A DNA stretch of 64,000 nt from Cloacibacterium sp047601505 (GTDB taxonomy: Bacteria; Bacteroidota; Bacteroidia; Flavobacteriales; Weeksellaceae), in contig NZ_JASGJD010000001.1 of assembly GCF_047601505.1 (NCBI RefSeq), forward strand, positions 2,232,001 through 2,296,000, in the 5' to 3' direction. Shown one piece after another: positions 44,002 to 52,808 of this stretch. Under the pieces are notes generated by a model. The model was not told the origin of the DNA, made no database searches, and was given only the letters and a program-made list of their open reading frames with translations. Within the stretch, counting starts at the first letter, position 1; each line of letters opens with the position of its first letter. The position numbers and the translations under genes were made by a program.

Positions 44002-44192
44002 GAGGCTGTTTAAATTTTACCGAAAAATAATTTTTAATCTTTAGAATTTGTCTTTGCTGAATTTTTATGTCCTTTTGAGCGTCTTTTTCACTTCCCTTTT
44101 TTGATTTAGCCCGCTAAATCTTCAAACATGATGCAAAAAATTCATCTCAAAATTCCTATAAAAATTTTAAGCAATAAAATTTAAACAGGCTC
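44002..44192. mobile_element. MITE-like element with terminal inverted repeats
   Basis: 191 bases with no coding frame. Ends are GAGGCTGTTTAAATTTTA and its near-complement (GAGCCTGTTTAAATTTTA reading inward from the right). TAA flanks both sides (43999-44001 and 44193-44195), a likely 3-bp target duplication. A GATTTAGC/GCTAAATC palindrome lies inside at 44103-44120. No transposase is present, so it would need one supplied in trans. Confidence 0.75.
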
Positions 44193-44202
44193 TAATAAAT
44201 AT

Positions 44203-44210
44203 TACCTTTG
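44203..44210 (+). promoter_or_regulatory. TAnnTTTG -7 box for the radical SAM gene
   Basis: TACCTTTG, 14 bases before the TTG start at 44225. The expected -33 position falls in the right end of the MITE-like element. Confidence 0.55.
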
Positions 44211-44224
44211 TAAAAATTATTCAT

Positions 44225-46438
44225 TTGAAAGATATTCTTCTCATTACACCTCCTTTTACTCAGCTCAATACGCCCTATCCTGCCACAGCGTATCTGAAAG
44301 GTTTTTTCAATACCAAAAATATTCCAAATCATCAAATGGATTTGGGAATTGAAGTTATTTTAGAACTTTTCTCAAAAGAAGGAATGGAGAAAATTTTTCA
44401 AGTTTCAAGTTCAAAGTTTCAAAATTTAAGAACTGAAATTTCGGATAATTCGCAAAGAATTTTTGCTCTAAAAGAAGAATATATTAAAACCATTGATGAC
44501 GTAATTGCTTTTCTTCAAAACAAAAAACCTACGTTGGCAAGACAGATTTGCAGCATGAATTTTTTGCCAGAAGCTTCCAGATTTTCGCAATTAGACGACA
44601 TGGAATACGCTTTTGGAAATATGGGTTTACAAGACAAGGCAAAACACTTGGCAACCTTGTATTTAGAAGATTTGTCAGATTTTATAGTAGAAAATATTGA
44701 TGAAAATTTTGGTTTTAGCAGATATGCCGAAAGATTGGGAAGAAGTGCTAATTCTTTTGATGAGTTATATGAAAAACTCCATTCTGAAAAGACATTTATT
44801 GATGAAATTACTTTAGAATTATTGGAGAAAAAAATTAAAGAAATTCAACCAAAATTAATAGGATTATCGGTTCCATTTCCTGGTAACTTGTATTCAGCTT
44901 TTAAGTGCGCTCAATTCATCAAGAAAAATTTCCCTGAGATTAAAACCTTTATGGGAGGAGGTTTCCCAAACACCGAATTAAGAGATTTGAAAGAAAAAAG
45001 AGTTTTTGAATTCTTTGATTTTATTACATTAGACGATGGAGAATTGCCTTTAGAACTGCTTTATGAAAAAATCTGCCATTCTGAACAAAGCGAAAAATCT
45101 CCACTAAAAAGAACTTTTTTGCTCGAAAATGGAGAAGTAATTTATAAAAATAATTCTGAAAAACAAGATTATAAACAATCTGAATTAGGAACACCAGATT
45201 ATACCGATTTGCCTTTAGACAGATATATTTCCGTAATAGAAATCGCCAATCCCATGCACAGTTTATGGAGCGACGGACGCTGGAATAAACTCACAATGGC
45301 GCATGGTTGCTATTGGGGAAAATGTACTTTTTGTGATATTTCTTTAGATTATATCAAAATTTATGAACCTGTTGCTGCTAAAATTTTAGTTGATAGAATT
45401 GAAGAACTCATCGAAAAAACAGGCGAAAATGGTTTTCATTTTGTAGATGAAGCAGCACCACCAGCTTTGATGAGAGAGGTTGCATTAGAAATTATTCGTA
45501 GAAAATTGGTAGTTACTTGGTGGACGAACATCAGATTTGAGAAAAGTTTTACCAGAGATTTGTGTTTTTTATTGAAACTTTCGGGTTGTGTAGCCGTTTC
45601 AGGAGGTTTAGAAGTAGCTTCAGACAGATTGCTAAAACTCATCAACAAAGGCGTAACTGTAGAACAAGTAGCTAAAGTTTGCAGGAATTTTACAGAAGCC
45701 GGAATTATGGTACATTCTTATTTAATGCACGGTTATCCTACTCAAACCGAACAAGAAACCGTAGATTCTCTGGAAATGGTGAGACAAATGTTCGAAATGG
45801 GAATTTTGCAGAGTGGTTTTTGGCATCAATTTGCAATGACGGCGCATTCGCCAGTTGGTTTGAATCCTGAGGAATTTGGTGTAGTACCTAACCTTAAAGA
45901 CATCACTTTTGCAAATAATGATATTGAATTTAAAGATAAAACCGGAATTGACCACAGTAAATTCAGTTTTGGACTAAAAAAATCTTTGTTTAATTATATG
46001 CACGGGATTTGTTTTGAAAATCCTTTGCAAGAATGGTTTGAATTTAAAATTCCGAGAACAAAAATCCATCCAGATTACATACACGATTGTCTTTTGGAGG
46101 AAGAAAATTTCAATACCAAGCCAAATGCTAAAATCGTCTGGGCAGGCACAAAACCATTGACCAACTTTTTCACTAAAACTAAAAAAGGAAATTCTTGGGA
46201 AATGGCAACTCTTACTTTCCACGAAAAAACCAATTCTTTTAGTATAAACTTAGAAAAAGAAAAAGCAAATTGGTTACTAGAAACCATTGATAAAATTACT
46301 TTAAATAACCAAAATAAAATATTGAATTTTAATGAATTAAAATCAAAATTTGAATTAGACTTTGATGATTTTGAATTATTTTGGTATTCGAAACCGATAC
46401 AAACTCTTAAAGATAATGGAGTGATACTTTCTCTCTAA
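44225..46438 (+). CDS. B12-binding-type radical SAM protein
   Basis: 737 residues starting at TTG (MKDILLITPPFT); no in-frame ATG lies near, and the next Met is at 38. The N-terminal half contains a cobalamin-binding-like Rossmann region (IGLSVPFPGNLYSAFKC, then TFMGGGFPN, about 210-255). The iron-sulfur motif is HGCYWGKCTFCD with C362, C367 and C370, a Cx4Cx2C spacing instead of Cx3Cx2C. FHFVDEAAPP and SGGLEVASDRLL are radical SAM barrel blocks. The C-terminal 200 residues are unassigned. No precursor peptide or obvious substrate gene is adjacent. The product is unknown. Confidence 0.85.
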   Translation: MKDILLITPPFTQLNTPYPATAYLKGFFNTKNIPNHQMDLGIEVILELFSKEGMEKIFQVSSSKFQNLRTEISDNSQRIFALKEEYIKTIDDVIAFLQNKKPTLARQICSMNFLPEASRFSQLDDMEYAFGNMGLQDKAKHLATLYLEDLSDFIVENIDENFGFSRYAERLGRSANSFDELYEKLHSEKTFIDEITLELLEKKIKEIQPKLIGLSVPFPGNLYSAFKCAQFIKKNFPEIKTFMGGGFPNTELRDLKEKRVFEFFDFITLDDGELPLELLYEKICHSEQSEKSPLKRTFLLENGEVIYKNNSEKQDYKQSELGTPDYTDLPLDRYISVIEIANPMHSLWSDGRWNKLTMAHGCYWGKCTFCDISLDYIKIYEPVAAKILVDRIEELIEKTGENGFHFVDEAAPPALMREVALEIIRRKLVVTWWTNIRFEKSFTRDLCFLLKLSGCVAVSGGLEVASDRLLKLINKGVTVEQVAKVCRNFTEAGIMVHSYLMHGYPTQTEQETVDSLEMVRQMFEMGILQSGFWHQFAMTAHSPVGLNPEEFGVVPNLKDITFANNDIEFKDKTGIDHSKFSFGLKKSLFNYMHGICFENPLQEWFEFKIPRTKIHPDYIHDCLLEEENFNTKPNAKIVWAGTKPLTNFFTKTKKGNSWEMATLTFHEKTNSFSINLEKEKANWLLETIDKITLNNQNKILNFNELKSKFELDFDDFELFWYSKPIQTLKDNGVILSL

Positions 46439-46468
46439 AATAAGACTTAAACAAAAATCATAAAAACA

Positions 46469-46496
46469 AAAACTCGAGCCAATTGACTCGAGTTTT
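46469..46496. terminator. Bidirectional terminator
   Basis: AAAACTCGAG (46469-46478) pairs with CTCGAGTTTT (46487-46496), between the convergent radical SAM and atpC genes. Confidence 0.87.
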
Positions 46497-46517
46497 CTAA
46501 TTTATTGTGAAGAATTT

Positions 46518-46802
46518 TTAATCGCAAAGGATAATTCCTTTTTCATTGTTAAATTCTACTACACCACTGTTTATTTGGTAAGAAAAAACACTATTCTTTT
46601 CATTTTCTTTGGTAAAGAATTTTGCAAAATTTTCGTTTGCAATTTCTTTGGTATATAACCTTACTCTACCATTAACTAAAGAAGAAACAATAGCGGCGTG
46701 ATTTTTCATAATATGGAAATCACCGTTTTTACCGGGAAGAAGAACAGATTCTACTTCGCCTTCAAAAACTACAAATTCCGGAGTTAATATTTTAATATTC
46801 AT
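46518..46802 (-). CDS. atpC: ATP synthase epsilon subunit, short form
   Basis: 94 residues from the ATG (MNIKILTPEF); a TTG three codons upstream is less likely. Only the N-terminal beta-sandwich domain of epsilon is present (VESVLLPGKNGDFHIMKNHA, then GVVEFNN); the C-terminal two-helix regulatory arm of the usual 130-140-residue subunit is missing, as is normal in Bacteroidota. It forms the central stalk of F1. It follows atpD by about 85 bases, apart from the main atp operon. Confidence 0.93.
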   Translation of the reverse strand: MNIKILTPEFVVFEGEVESVLLPGKNGDFHIMKNHAAIVSSLVNGRVRLYTKEIANENFAKFFTKENEKNSVFSYQINSGVVEFNNEKGIILCD

Positions 46803-46887
46803 TATTTTCAAATTATAGATTATAGATTTTAAATTTTAAATTATTGCAATTCAATCTAAAATCTAAAATTTAACATTTAAAATTATA

Positions 46888-48396
46888 TTAAGCATTTTCA
46901 GCAAGCAATTTTTGTCCTGCTTCAATAGCTTCTTCAATGGTACCTTTCAAGTTGAAAGCAGCTTCTGGTAAGTGGTCTAATTCACCATCAATAATCATGT
47001 TGAAACCTTTGATAGTGTCTTTAATATCAACCAAAGCACCTTTAAGACCTGTAAACTGTTCTGCTACGTGGAATGGCTGAGATAAGAATCTCTGAACTTT
47101 TCTAGCTCTATAAACAACAAGTTTATCTTCTTCTGAAAGTTCTTCCATACCAAGAATTGCAATAATATCTTGTAACGCTTTATATCTTTGAAGGATTTCT
47201 TTTACTCTTTGTGCACAGTCATAATGCTCATTTCCTAAAATTTCAGGAGTAAGGATTCTAGAAGTTGAATCTAATGGATCTACCGCTGGATAAATACCTA
47301 AAGAAGCAATTTTTCTAGAAAGTACTGTAGTAGCATCTAAGTGGGCAAATGTAGTTGCAGGAGCAGGGTCTGTTAAGTCATCCGCAGGTACATAAACCGC
47401 TTGTACAGATGTAATAGAACCATTTTTAGTAGAAGTAATTCTCTCTTGCATAGCACCCATTTCAGAAGCTAAAGTTGGTTGATAACCTACCGCAGAAGGC
47501 ATACGCCCTAGAAGTGCAGAAACCTCAGAACCAGCTTGTGTAAAACGGAAAATATTATCTACGAAGAAAAGTACATCTCTTCCTTGTCCTTCACCATCAC
47601 CATCTCTATAATATTCTGCAAGTGTAAGACCAGAAAGTGCTACTCTAGCTCTTGCACCTGGAGGTTCGTTCATTTGTCCGAAAACGAAAGCAGCTTTAGA
47701 TTCTTTAATAAGTTTAGTATCTACTTTAGAAAGATCCCAACCACCGTTTTCCATAGAATGCATAAAATCATCACCATATTTAATGATACCAGATTCTAGC
47801 ATTTCTCTTAAAAGGTCATTTCCTTCTCTTGTTCTTTCGCCTACACCAGCGAAAACAGATAAACCACCGTGACCTTTTGCAATATTATTAATTAATTCTT
47901 GAATTAATACAGTTTTACCAACACCAGCACCACCGAATAAACCAATTTTACCACCTTTTGCATAAGGCTCAATAAGGTCGATTACTTTAATACCAGTAAA
48001 AAGAACTTCGGCTGAAGTAGATAATTGATCAAATCTAGGAGCTTCTCTGTGAATTGGCAATCCGTTAGTATGTTCGATACTTTTAAGACCATCAATAGCG
48101 TCACCTACAACGTTAAAAAGTCTTCCGTTTACTTCTTCGCCAATTGGCATTGTAATTTGTCTTCCGTATCCTGTTACTTCTTGTCCTCTTTGTAAACCAT
48201 CAGTAGCATCCATTGCGATACATCTAACCATATCTTCACCAATGTGCTGTTCTACTTCCAATACTAGAGACTCTCCGTTTGCTTTTTTTATCTCAAGGGC
48301 ATCATAGATTTTTGGTAATTCTTCTACTTCCTGAAAAACAACGTCGATAACTGGACCGATAATTTGTGAAATTTTTCCTTTAATTTGGTTTGCCAT
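46888..48396 (-). CDS. atpD: ATP synthase beta subunit
   Basis: 502 residues from the ATG (MANQIKGKIS); an eight-residue upstream extension was rejected because it overlaps the promoter region. The catalytic Walker A is GGAGVGKTVLIQEL (about 157-170), the catalytic Glu sits in GVGERTREGNDL, and the signature ALSGLTLAEYYRDGDGEGQG is present. The DELSEED-type segment appears as MEELSEEDKL. Encoded with atpC away from the other F1Fo genes. A TATATTTG box lies 22 bases upstream. Confidence 0.97.
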   Translation of the reverse strand: MANQIKGKISQIIGPVIDVVFQEVEELPKIYDALEIKKANGESLVLEVEQHIGEDMVRCIAMDATDGLQRGQEVTGYGRQITMPIGEEVNGRLFNVVGDAIDGLKSIEHTNGLPIHREAPRFDQLSTSAEVLFTGIKVIDLIEPYAKGGKIGLFGGAGVGKTVLIQELINNIAKGHGGLSVFAGVGERTREGNDLLREMLESGIIKYGDDFMHSMENGGWDLSKVDTKLIKESKAAFVFGQMNEPPGARARVALSGLTLAEYYRDGDGEGQGRDVLFFVDNIFRFTQAGSEVSALLGRMPSAVGYQPTLASEMGAMQERITSTKNGSITSVQAVYVPADDLTDPAPATTFAHLDATTVLSRKIASLGIYPAVDPLDSTSRILTPEILGNEHYDCAQRVKEILQRYKALQDIIAILGMEELSEEDKLVVYRARKVQRFLSQPFHVAEQFTGLKGALVDIKDTIKGFNMIIDGELDHLPEAAFNLKGTIEEAIEAGQKLLAENA

Positions 48397-48417
48397 TGCT
48401 TTATTTTTTCTTGCGTG

Positions 48418-48425
48418 CAAATATA
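48418..48425 (-). promoter_or_regulatory. TAnnTTTG -7 box for atpD
   Basis: TATATTTG on the minus strand, 22 bases before the atpD ATG, back to back with the ribF upstream region. Confidence 0.5.
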
Positions 48426-48498
48426 ATCAATCTTTATAATTTATTTACTATAAATCAATATTTTTTTTCATCTTTGCACTCACAAAATCAATGCAGTT

Positions 48499-49419
48499 TT
48501 GAAAATCGTAAGAGAATTTGAAAATTATACAGAAAACTCACCTAAAGTATTGTCTTTAGGAATGTTTGACGGAGTTCATCTAGGGCACCTTTCTATTATT
48601 AATTTACTAAAAAAAACGGCTCAAGAGAAACAGTTTGAAACTGCACTACTCACTTTTTGGCCACATCCAAGAAAAGTTTTTAATCCTAATGATGATATTA
48701 AACTTTTAAATACTTTAGACGAAAAATTAGACTTATTAGAAAAAGCTCATCTAGACGTTGTTTTCTTAAAATCTTTCGATGAAAACTTTAGAAATCTTAC
48801 TGGTGAAGAATTTGTAAGACAAATTTTAATTGAAAAACTGAACGTAAAACACATTATTATTGGTCACGACCATGTTTTCGGGAAAAATAAATCTGGAAAT
48901 TTCGAACTTTTACAAAAACTATCAAAAGAATTAAATTTTGAGGTAGAACAATTAAAAGCCGTGAAAGATGGAGATTCTAATATCAGTTCTACCAAAATTA
49001 GAAATTGCCTTAGTGACGGAAACATTATTGGCGCCAATAAAATGCTTGGCTACCACTACTCTGTTTCGGGGAAAATAATTGACGGCAAAAAATTAGGAAG
49101 AACCATTGGTTATCCTACTGCAAATATTGAAGTTGATGAGCTAAAGCTTCTCCCTAAAAAAGGTGCTTATATTGTAAAAGTTTACGTAAAAAACAAATTC
49201 TACAAAGGCATGCTAAGCATTGGCACAAACCCAACCGTAAATGGCGAAAAACTAACGGTGGAAGTCTATATTTTGGATTTTAATGAAGATATTTACAGCG
49301 AAGAAATCACTGTGAAATTTAGAGATTTCTTGCACGAAGAAATTAAATTTGAATCTTTAGAAAAACTCATCGAAAGACTAGACGAAGACAAAAAATTGAC
49401 AGAAAATTTTGAGTTTTAA
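48499..49419 (+). CDS. ribF: Bifunctional riboflavin kinase / FAD synthetase
   Basis: 306 residues starting at TTG (MKIVREFENY); no in-frame ATG lies near. RibF makes FMN and then FAD. The N-terminal adenylyltransferase domain has LGMFDGVHLGHLSII (about 20-34) and the SSTKIRN block; the C-terminal flavokinase domain has GRTIGYPTANIEV (about 201-213) and GMLSIGTNPT. Length is standard. It is divergent from atpD. Its last 4 bases overlap the convergent MmcQ-like gene. No FMN riboswitch was seen upstream. Confidence 0.95.
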   Translation: MKIVREFENYTENSPKVLSLGMFDGVHLGHLSIINLLKKTAQEKQFETALLTFWPHPRKVFNPNDDIKLLNTLDEKLDLLEKAHLDVVFLKSFDENFRNLTGEEFVRQILIEKLNVKHIIIGHDHVFGKNKSGNFELLQKLSKELNFEVEQLKAVKDGDSNISSTKIRNCLSDGNIIGANKMLGYHYSVSGKIIDGKKLGRTIGYPTANIEVDELKLLPKKGAYIVKVYVKNKFYKGMLSIGTNPTVNGEKLTVEVYILDFNEDIYSEEITVKFRDFLHEEIKFESLEKLIERLDEDKKLTENFEF

Positions 49420-49769
49420 TTCTTCAAAATTTCTTCTTTCACTCTTCTTGTCAAACTTTTAAAAACCAAATCATAAGAATGGTCTATTAATTCTAATACA
49501 AAATCTGGCTTCAATCCATCTACAGAAATGGTGTTCCAGTGCGTTTTGTTCATGTGATATGCGCCTGTAATTTGGTGATATTGCTCTCTTAAATCTTCAC
49601 TCCATTCTGGGTCTGCTTTTGCTGAAAATTTTAAAGGCTGACTTTCTAAATCCATTAACAAGAACATTTTATCACCTACTTTAAAAACCAAAGTAGTTTC
49701 ATTAAAAGGAAAACCTTCTGTAACTCCTTTTTTTGCTAAACAATATTCGCGGATTTCTTCTGCTAACAT
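49416..49769 (-). CDS. MmcQ/YjbR family protein
   Basis: 117 residues from the ATG (MLAEEIREYCLAKKG); a nine-residue upstream extension is unlikely. The family marks are EGFPFNETTLVFKVGDKMF, PEWSEDLREQY and NKTHWNTI. MmcQ/YjbR is a small cytoplasmic fold (CyaY-like) whose DNA-binding role is proposed from structure only. The 3' end overlaps the ribF stop by 4 bases, in the opposite direction. Confidence 0.9.
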   Translation of the reverse strand: MLAEEIREYCLAKKGVTEGFPFNETTLVFKVGDKMFLLMDLESQPLKFSAKADPEWSEDLREQYHQITGAYHMNKTHWNTISVDGLKPDFVLELIDHSYDLVFKSLTRRVKEEILKN

Positions 49770-49840
49770 AATTGATAAAAGGTATTTGAAATTCACTCAA
49801 ATTTAGTAATTTTAAAGATATTTAACATCAATTATCACTC

Positions 49841-49873
49841 ATTAATTATTAATTATTAATTATTAATTATTAA
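49841..49873. repeat. Heptanucleotide tandem repeat before a start codon
   Basis: Four perfect ATTAATT units (49841-49868) plus a partial fifth (ATTAA), ending 3 bases before the ATG at 49876. The repeat fills the leader and ribosome-binding region. Confidence 0.85.
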
Positions 49874-49875
49874 CA

Positions 49876-50532
49876 ATGAAAGCTCTCGTAATAGGCGCAA
49901 CTGGTGCTACAGGAAAAGATTTACTTCAAAAATTAATTGAAGACTCTTATTTCACAGAAATTAATGTTTTTCTAAGGAGAAATTTGGAAATTAATAATGC
50001 TAAAGTCTTTCAACATATTGTTGATTTTGAAAATCCAGAAGATTGGAAAAATCTTGTAAAAGGAGATGTTGCTTTTTCTTGTCTAGGAACCACTTTGAAG
50101 GCTGCAGGAAACAAAGAAGCACAGCGAAAAGTAGATTACGATTATCAATTCAATTTTGCTAAAGTCGCCAAAAAAAATAATGTAGAAGATTTTATTTTGG
50201 TTTCTGCTTATGGAGCAAATCCGAATTCTAAAATTTTCTATTCTAAAATGAAAGGCGAACTAGAAGAAGCTGTAAAAAACTTGCATTTTAATAAATTAAT
50301 CATCTTTAAACCCGGAATGCTAGACCGAAAAAACACCAATAGAACTGGTGAAGTTTTTGGCATTAAATTGATAAATCTCTTGAATAAATTAGGAATTTTT
50401 AAGCACCAAAAACCTTTACCAACTCATATTTTGGCACAAGCAATGATTAATGCTTCTAAAATAAAATCTAATGGTTTTTCTGAAATTAAATTAGCTTGCA
50501 TTTTTAGTTTTGCAGAGAAAAAAAAGGATTAG
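49876..50532 (+). CDS. NAD(P)-binding atypical SDR protein
   Basis: 218 residues with an N-terminal Rossmann motif GATGATG (about 7-13) and the block FSCLGTT in the second half of the dinucleotide fold. YSKMKGELEEAV contains the Tyr-x-x-x-Lys pair of short-chain dehydrogenases. This is the atypical SDR group near HTATIP2/TIP30 and YwnB-like proteins. Substrate unknown; no signal peptide. The leader consists of a heptamer tandem repeat, so expression may vary by slippage. Confidence 0.83.
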   Translation: MKALVIGATGATGKDLLQKLIEDSYFTEINVFLRRNLEINNAKVFQHIVDFENPEDWKNLVKGDVAFSCLGTTLKAAGNKEAQRKVDYDYQFNFAKVAKKNNVEDFILVSAYGANPNSKIFYSKMKGELEEAVKNLHFNKLIIFKPGMLDRKNTNRTGEVFGIKLINLLNKLGIFKHQKPLPTHILAQAMINASKIKSNGFSEIKLACIFSFAEKKKD

Positions 50533-50571
50533 GAGAATTAAGCACTATTCCTAACACCTAAATCCTAATCC
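50526..50571. terminator. Hairpin between convergent genes
   Basis: GGATTAGG (50526-50533) pairs with CCTAATCC (50564-50571), with a shorter inner TTAGGA/TCCTAA pair. The T-tract is weak. Confidence 0.5.
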
Positions 50572-50578
50572 CTTTATA

Positions 50579-51124
50579 CTATTTAAAATACTTCGTGATA
50601 GAATCTGAAGTTGGTTTTGTGGTACTGATAAAAGTGTCTATAATTTCACCTTTTTCATTCAATAGAAATTTGGTAAAATTCCAAAGAATAGTTGTGTTTT
50701 TTACACCATTTAGCTTTTTATCAGTTAAGAATTCGAAAATTGGAGCAATATCCTTTCCTTTCACCGAAACTTTAGCTGCCATAGGAAAAGTTACACCATA
50801 ATTTTTTTGGCAAAAAGCACCAATTTCTTGGTTTGTACCAGGTTCTTGTCCACCAAAATTATTGGCCGGAAAACCTACAATTACCAATTTGTCTTTATAC
50901 GTTTCGTATAATTTTTCTAAATCTTCATATTGAGGCGTAAAACCACATTGTGAAGCAGTATTAACAATCAAAATTTTCTTGCCTTTAAACTTAGAAAAAT
51001 CTATATTAGAGCCATCTAAAGCTTCTACTTTAAAAGAATGAATAGACTTAGGTGTTTGTGCTTTTGAACCCAATAAACCGAATAATGAAAACATAATAAT
51101 GAACAAATATTTAAAAGATTTCAT
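50579..51124 (-). CDS. Glutathione peroxidase family protein, exported
   Basis: 181 residues from the ATG (MKSFKYLFII), which begins a signal peptide (about 1-23, SKAQ). The thioredoxin-fold peroxidase domain has the catalytic Cys60 in NTASQCGFTPQY, followed by FPANNFGGQEPG with the conserved Gln and ILWNFTKFLL with the Trp. Members with Cys instead of selenocysteine usually accept thioredoxin-like donors. Periplasmic location is predicted. It lies downstream of the LolA-like gene, after a terminator. Confidence 0.93.
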   Translation of the reverse strand: MKSFKYLFIIMFSLFGLLGSKAQTPKSIHSFKVEALDGSNIDFSKFKGKKILIVNTASQCGFTPQYEDLEKLYETYKDKLVIVGFPANNFGGQEPGTNQEIGAFCQKNYGVTFPMAAKVSVKGKDIAPIFEFLTDKKLNGVKNTTILWNFTKFLLNEKGEIIDTFISTTKPTSDSITKYFK

Positions 51125-51165
51125 AAAAATTATTTTTATCAAATGTAAGATTTATAAACACAAAA

Positions 51166-51187
51166 AAAAGCGCTTTAAAACGCTTTT
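51166..51187 (-). terminator. Terminator after the LolA-like gene
   Basis: AAAAGCG (51166-51172) and CGCTTTT (51181-51187) arms; T-run follows on the minus strand. Confidence 0.75.
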
Positions 51188-51280
51188 AGATATTTTCTAT
51201 AATTGTTTTGATGCTATAAGTTAGATAATGGTTGTAAGAGTTTTACAACTTCCAACACCAGTCATCAAACATCTATCATT

Positions 51281-51943
51281 TTAAAATTTAAAAGTATTAG
51301 CAGGAAAAGCTTTGTTGGTGTCTATCCTATTAAGAATCATCACATAATCTCCTTCTTTTTTTGGTGTAGAAGCTTCTATTCGGAATGGCATTATTAAACC
51401 ATTTACTTTTTTAAATTCCGAATAAATCAAAGTTTCGTCTTTTTTAACCTCCTTCAATAAGAAGAAATTTTGAACATCAAAAAAATAAACCGTTCTGTTC
51501 ACATTTTTAATAAGCTCTACTTTGAAACATTCTCTCTCGCCTACTTTTTCTTTTCCTAAAACTTGTGCCGAAAATCCTTTGTTTTCAAAATCTATAAAAT
51601 CGGTATCGAAGCTTTCTGCAACATAATCTTTCTGAATCTGCAATTTATTTACCACATAATTCATAGAATAACCATTTTTGCCATCGTATCCTTCTACTAC
51701 ATTTTCTTTTTTCCCCACAGTAATCACCGTTTTAGTAAGATTGGGTCTTTGTTGGTAAATTTTAAGAGGATATTCTTCGCTTACACCCAAAATTACTTTC
51801 CCTTGTAAAAGGATTGAATTTAAGAGTTTCCAATTGATTAAACCGCCTGTAATTTCGATGTTTTTATCAATTATTTGTTTGGCATTTTGTGCGGAAAACA
51901 GTGTTGTAACTAGGAGTGTTGCTATTAAAAGTAGTTTTCTCAT
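51281..51943 (-). CDS. Exported LolA/LolB-like protein of unknown function
   Basis: 220 residues with a signal peptide (about 1-18, LFSAQ). The chain (IIDKNIEITGG near the start, DGKNGYSMNY in the middle, RTVYFFDVQNFFLLKEV near 150) suggests an 11-stranded half-barrel of the outer-membrane lipoprotein-sorting type, common in flavobacterial secreted proteins. No lipobox. It is transcribed 34 bases after kdsB on the same strand, with its own TATATTTG box, so it may be partly independent. Function unknown. Confidence 0.7.
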   Translation of the reverse strand: MRKLLLIATLLVTTLFSAQNAKQIIDKNIEITGGLINWKLLNSILLQGKVILGVSEEYPLKIYQQRPNLTKTVITVGKKENVVEGYDGKNGYSMNYVVNKLQIQKDYVAESFDTDFIDFENKGFSAQVLGKEKVGERECFKVELIKNVNRTVYFFDVQNFFLLKEVKKDETLIYSEFKKVNGLIMPFRIEASTPKKEGDYVMILNRIDTNKAFPANTFKF

Positions 51944-51963
51944 TAATTTTATTTCTGAATTTT

Positions 51964-51971
51964 CAAATATA
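51964..51971 (-). promoter_or_regulatory. TAnnTTTG -7 box for the LolA-like gene
   Basis: TATATTTG on the minus strand in the short gap after kdsB, 20 bases before the ATG. Confidence 0.45.
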
Positions 51972-51977
51972 GGATTT

Positions 51978-52700
51978 TCAAATTAATTTTCTTGCTTTTT
52001 CTAAATCTTCAGGAACATCAATGCCAACTCCCACAAAATCTGTTTCTATCATTTTGATTTTCATTCCGTGTTCCAAATAACGAATTGCTTCTATTTTTTC
52101 TGAAATTTCAAGCGGAGTCATTTCTAAATTCGCAAATTTCACCAAAGCTTCTTTTCTGAAAGCATAAACACCAATATGTTTATAATACAAATGTTCTACG
52201 GAAGTTTCGCGAGGAAAAGGAATCACAGAACGGCTGAAATACATGGCAAAATTCTGCAAATCTGTGATTACTTTTACATTATTTGGATTTTCTATTTCTT
52301 CTAGATTTGTCAATCTAATTTTAAGAGAAGCTAAAGAAATTTCTTTATTTATATCTGCTTTAAAAACTTCAATCAATTGTTTTAAAGGCTCAGTTTTCAG
52401 GAAAGGTTCATCACCTTGAACATTAATCACAATATCACAATCAATATTTTGCACAGCTTCTGCTATTCTGTCGCTTCCCGTTTCATGTTCGCCCGTCATT
52501 ACAGCTTTTCCTCCATTATTAGTAATTTCATCAAACATAATTTCAGAATCTGTTGCCACAAAAACTTCATCAAAAAGTTCTGTTTCTACTACATTTTGGT
52601 ATGTAGTAGCAATTACAGTTTTGTCTCCCAAAATTTGCATTAATTTCCCTGGAAATCTACTTGCAGCATAACGAGCTGGTATTACAGCGATAATTTTCAT
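51978..52700 (-). CDS. kdsB: CMP-KDO synthetase (3-deoxy-manno-octulosonate cytidylyltransferase)
   Basis: 240 residues, standard size. KdsB activates KDO with CTP for the inner core of lipopolysaccharide. The nucleotide-binding start IPARYAASRFPGK (about 6-18), VATDSEIMFDEI, the catalytic VQGDEPFL and the C-terminal GVGIDVPEDLE are all present. Cytoplasmic. The aminotransferase gene lies upstream on the same strand, with a 108-base spacer that carries a palindromic repeat. Confidence 0.96.
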   Translation of the reverse strand: MKIIAVIPARYAASRFPGKLMQILGDKTVIATTYQNVVETELFDEVFVATDSEIMFDEITNNGGKAVMTGEHETGSDRIAEAVQNIDCDIVINVQGDEPFLKTEPLKQLIEVFKADINKEISLASLKIRLTNLEEIENPNNVKVITDLQNFAMYFSRSVIPFPRETSVEHLYYKHIGVYAFRKEALVKFANLEMTPLEISEKIEAIRYLEHGMKIKMIETDFVGVGIDVPEDLEKARKLI

Positions 52701-52750
52701 TAGTAAAATGTTATGAATTATATGTTTTTAATGACAATTATATTCGAAAT

Positions 52751-52801
52751 TCTCGCTGATTTTGCAGATTAAAATCCATAAAATTTGAAAAATCAGCGAG
52801 A
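52751..52801. repeat. Palindromic repeat element 1
   Basis: Perfect 13-bp arms TCTCGCTGATTTT (52751-52763) and its complement (52789-52801), with GCAGATTAAAATCC in the loop. It shares CTCGCTGATT and GCAGATT with the element at 54149-54209. Confidence 0.75.
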
Positions 52802-52808
52802 GATAAAT

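Noticed and set aside
44103..44120. GATTTAGC/GCTAAATC palindrome as an independent operator
   Set aside because: It lies inside the MITE-like element and is better explained as part of it.
48421..48498. FMN riboswitch upstream of ribF
   Set aside because: The 100-base divergent spacer is too short and lacks the conserved RFN element blocks.
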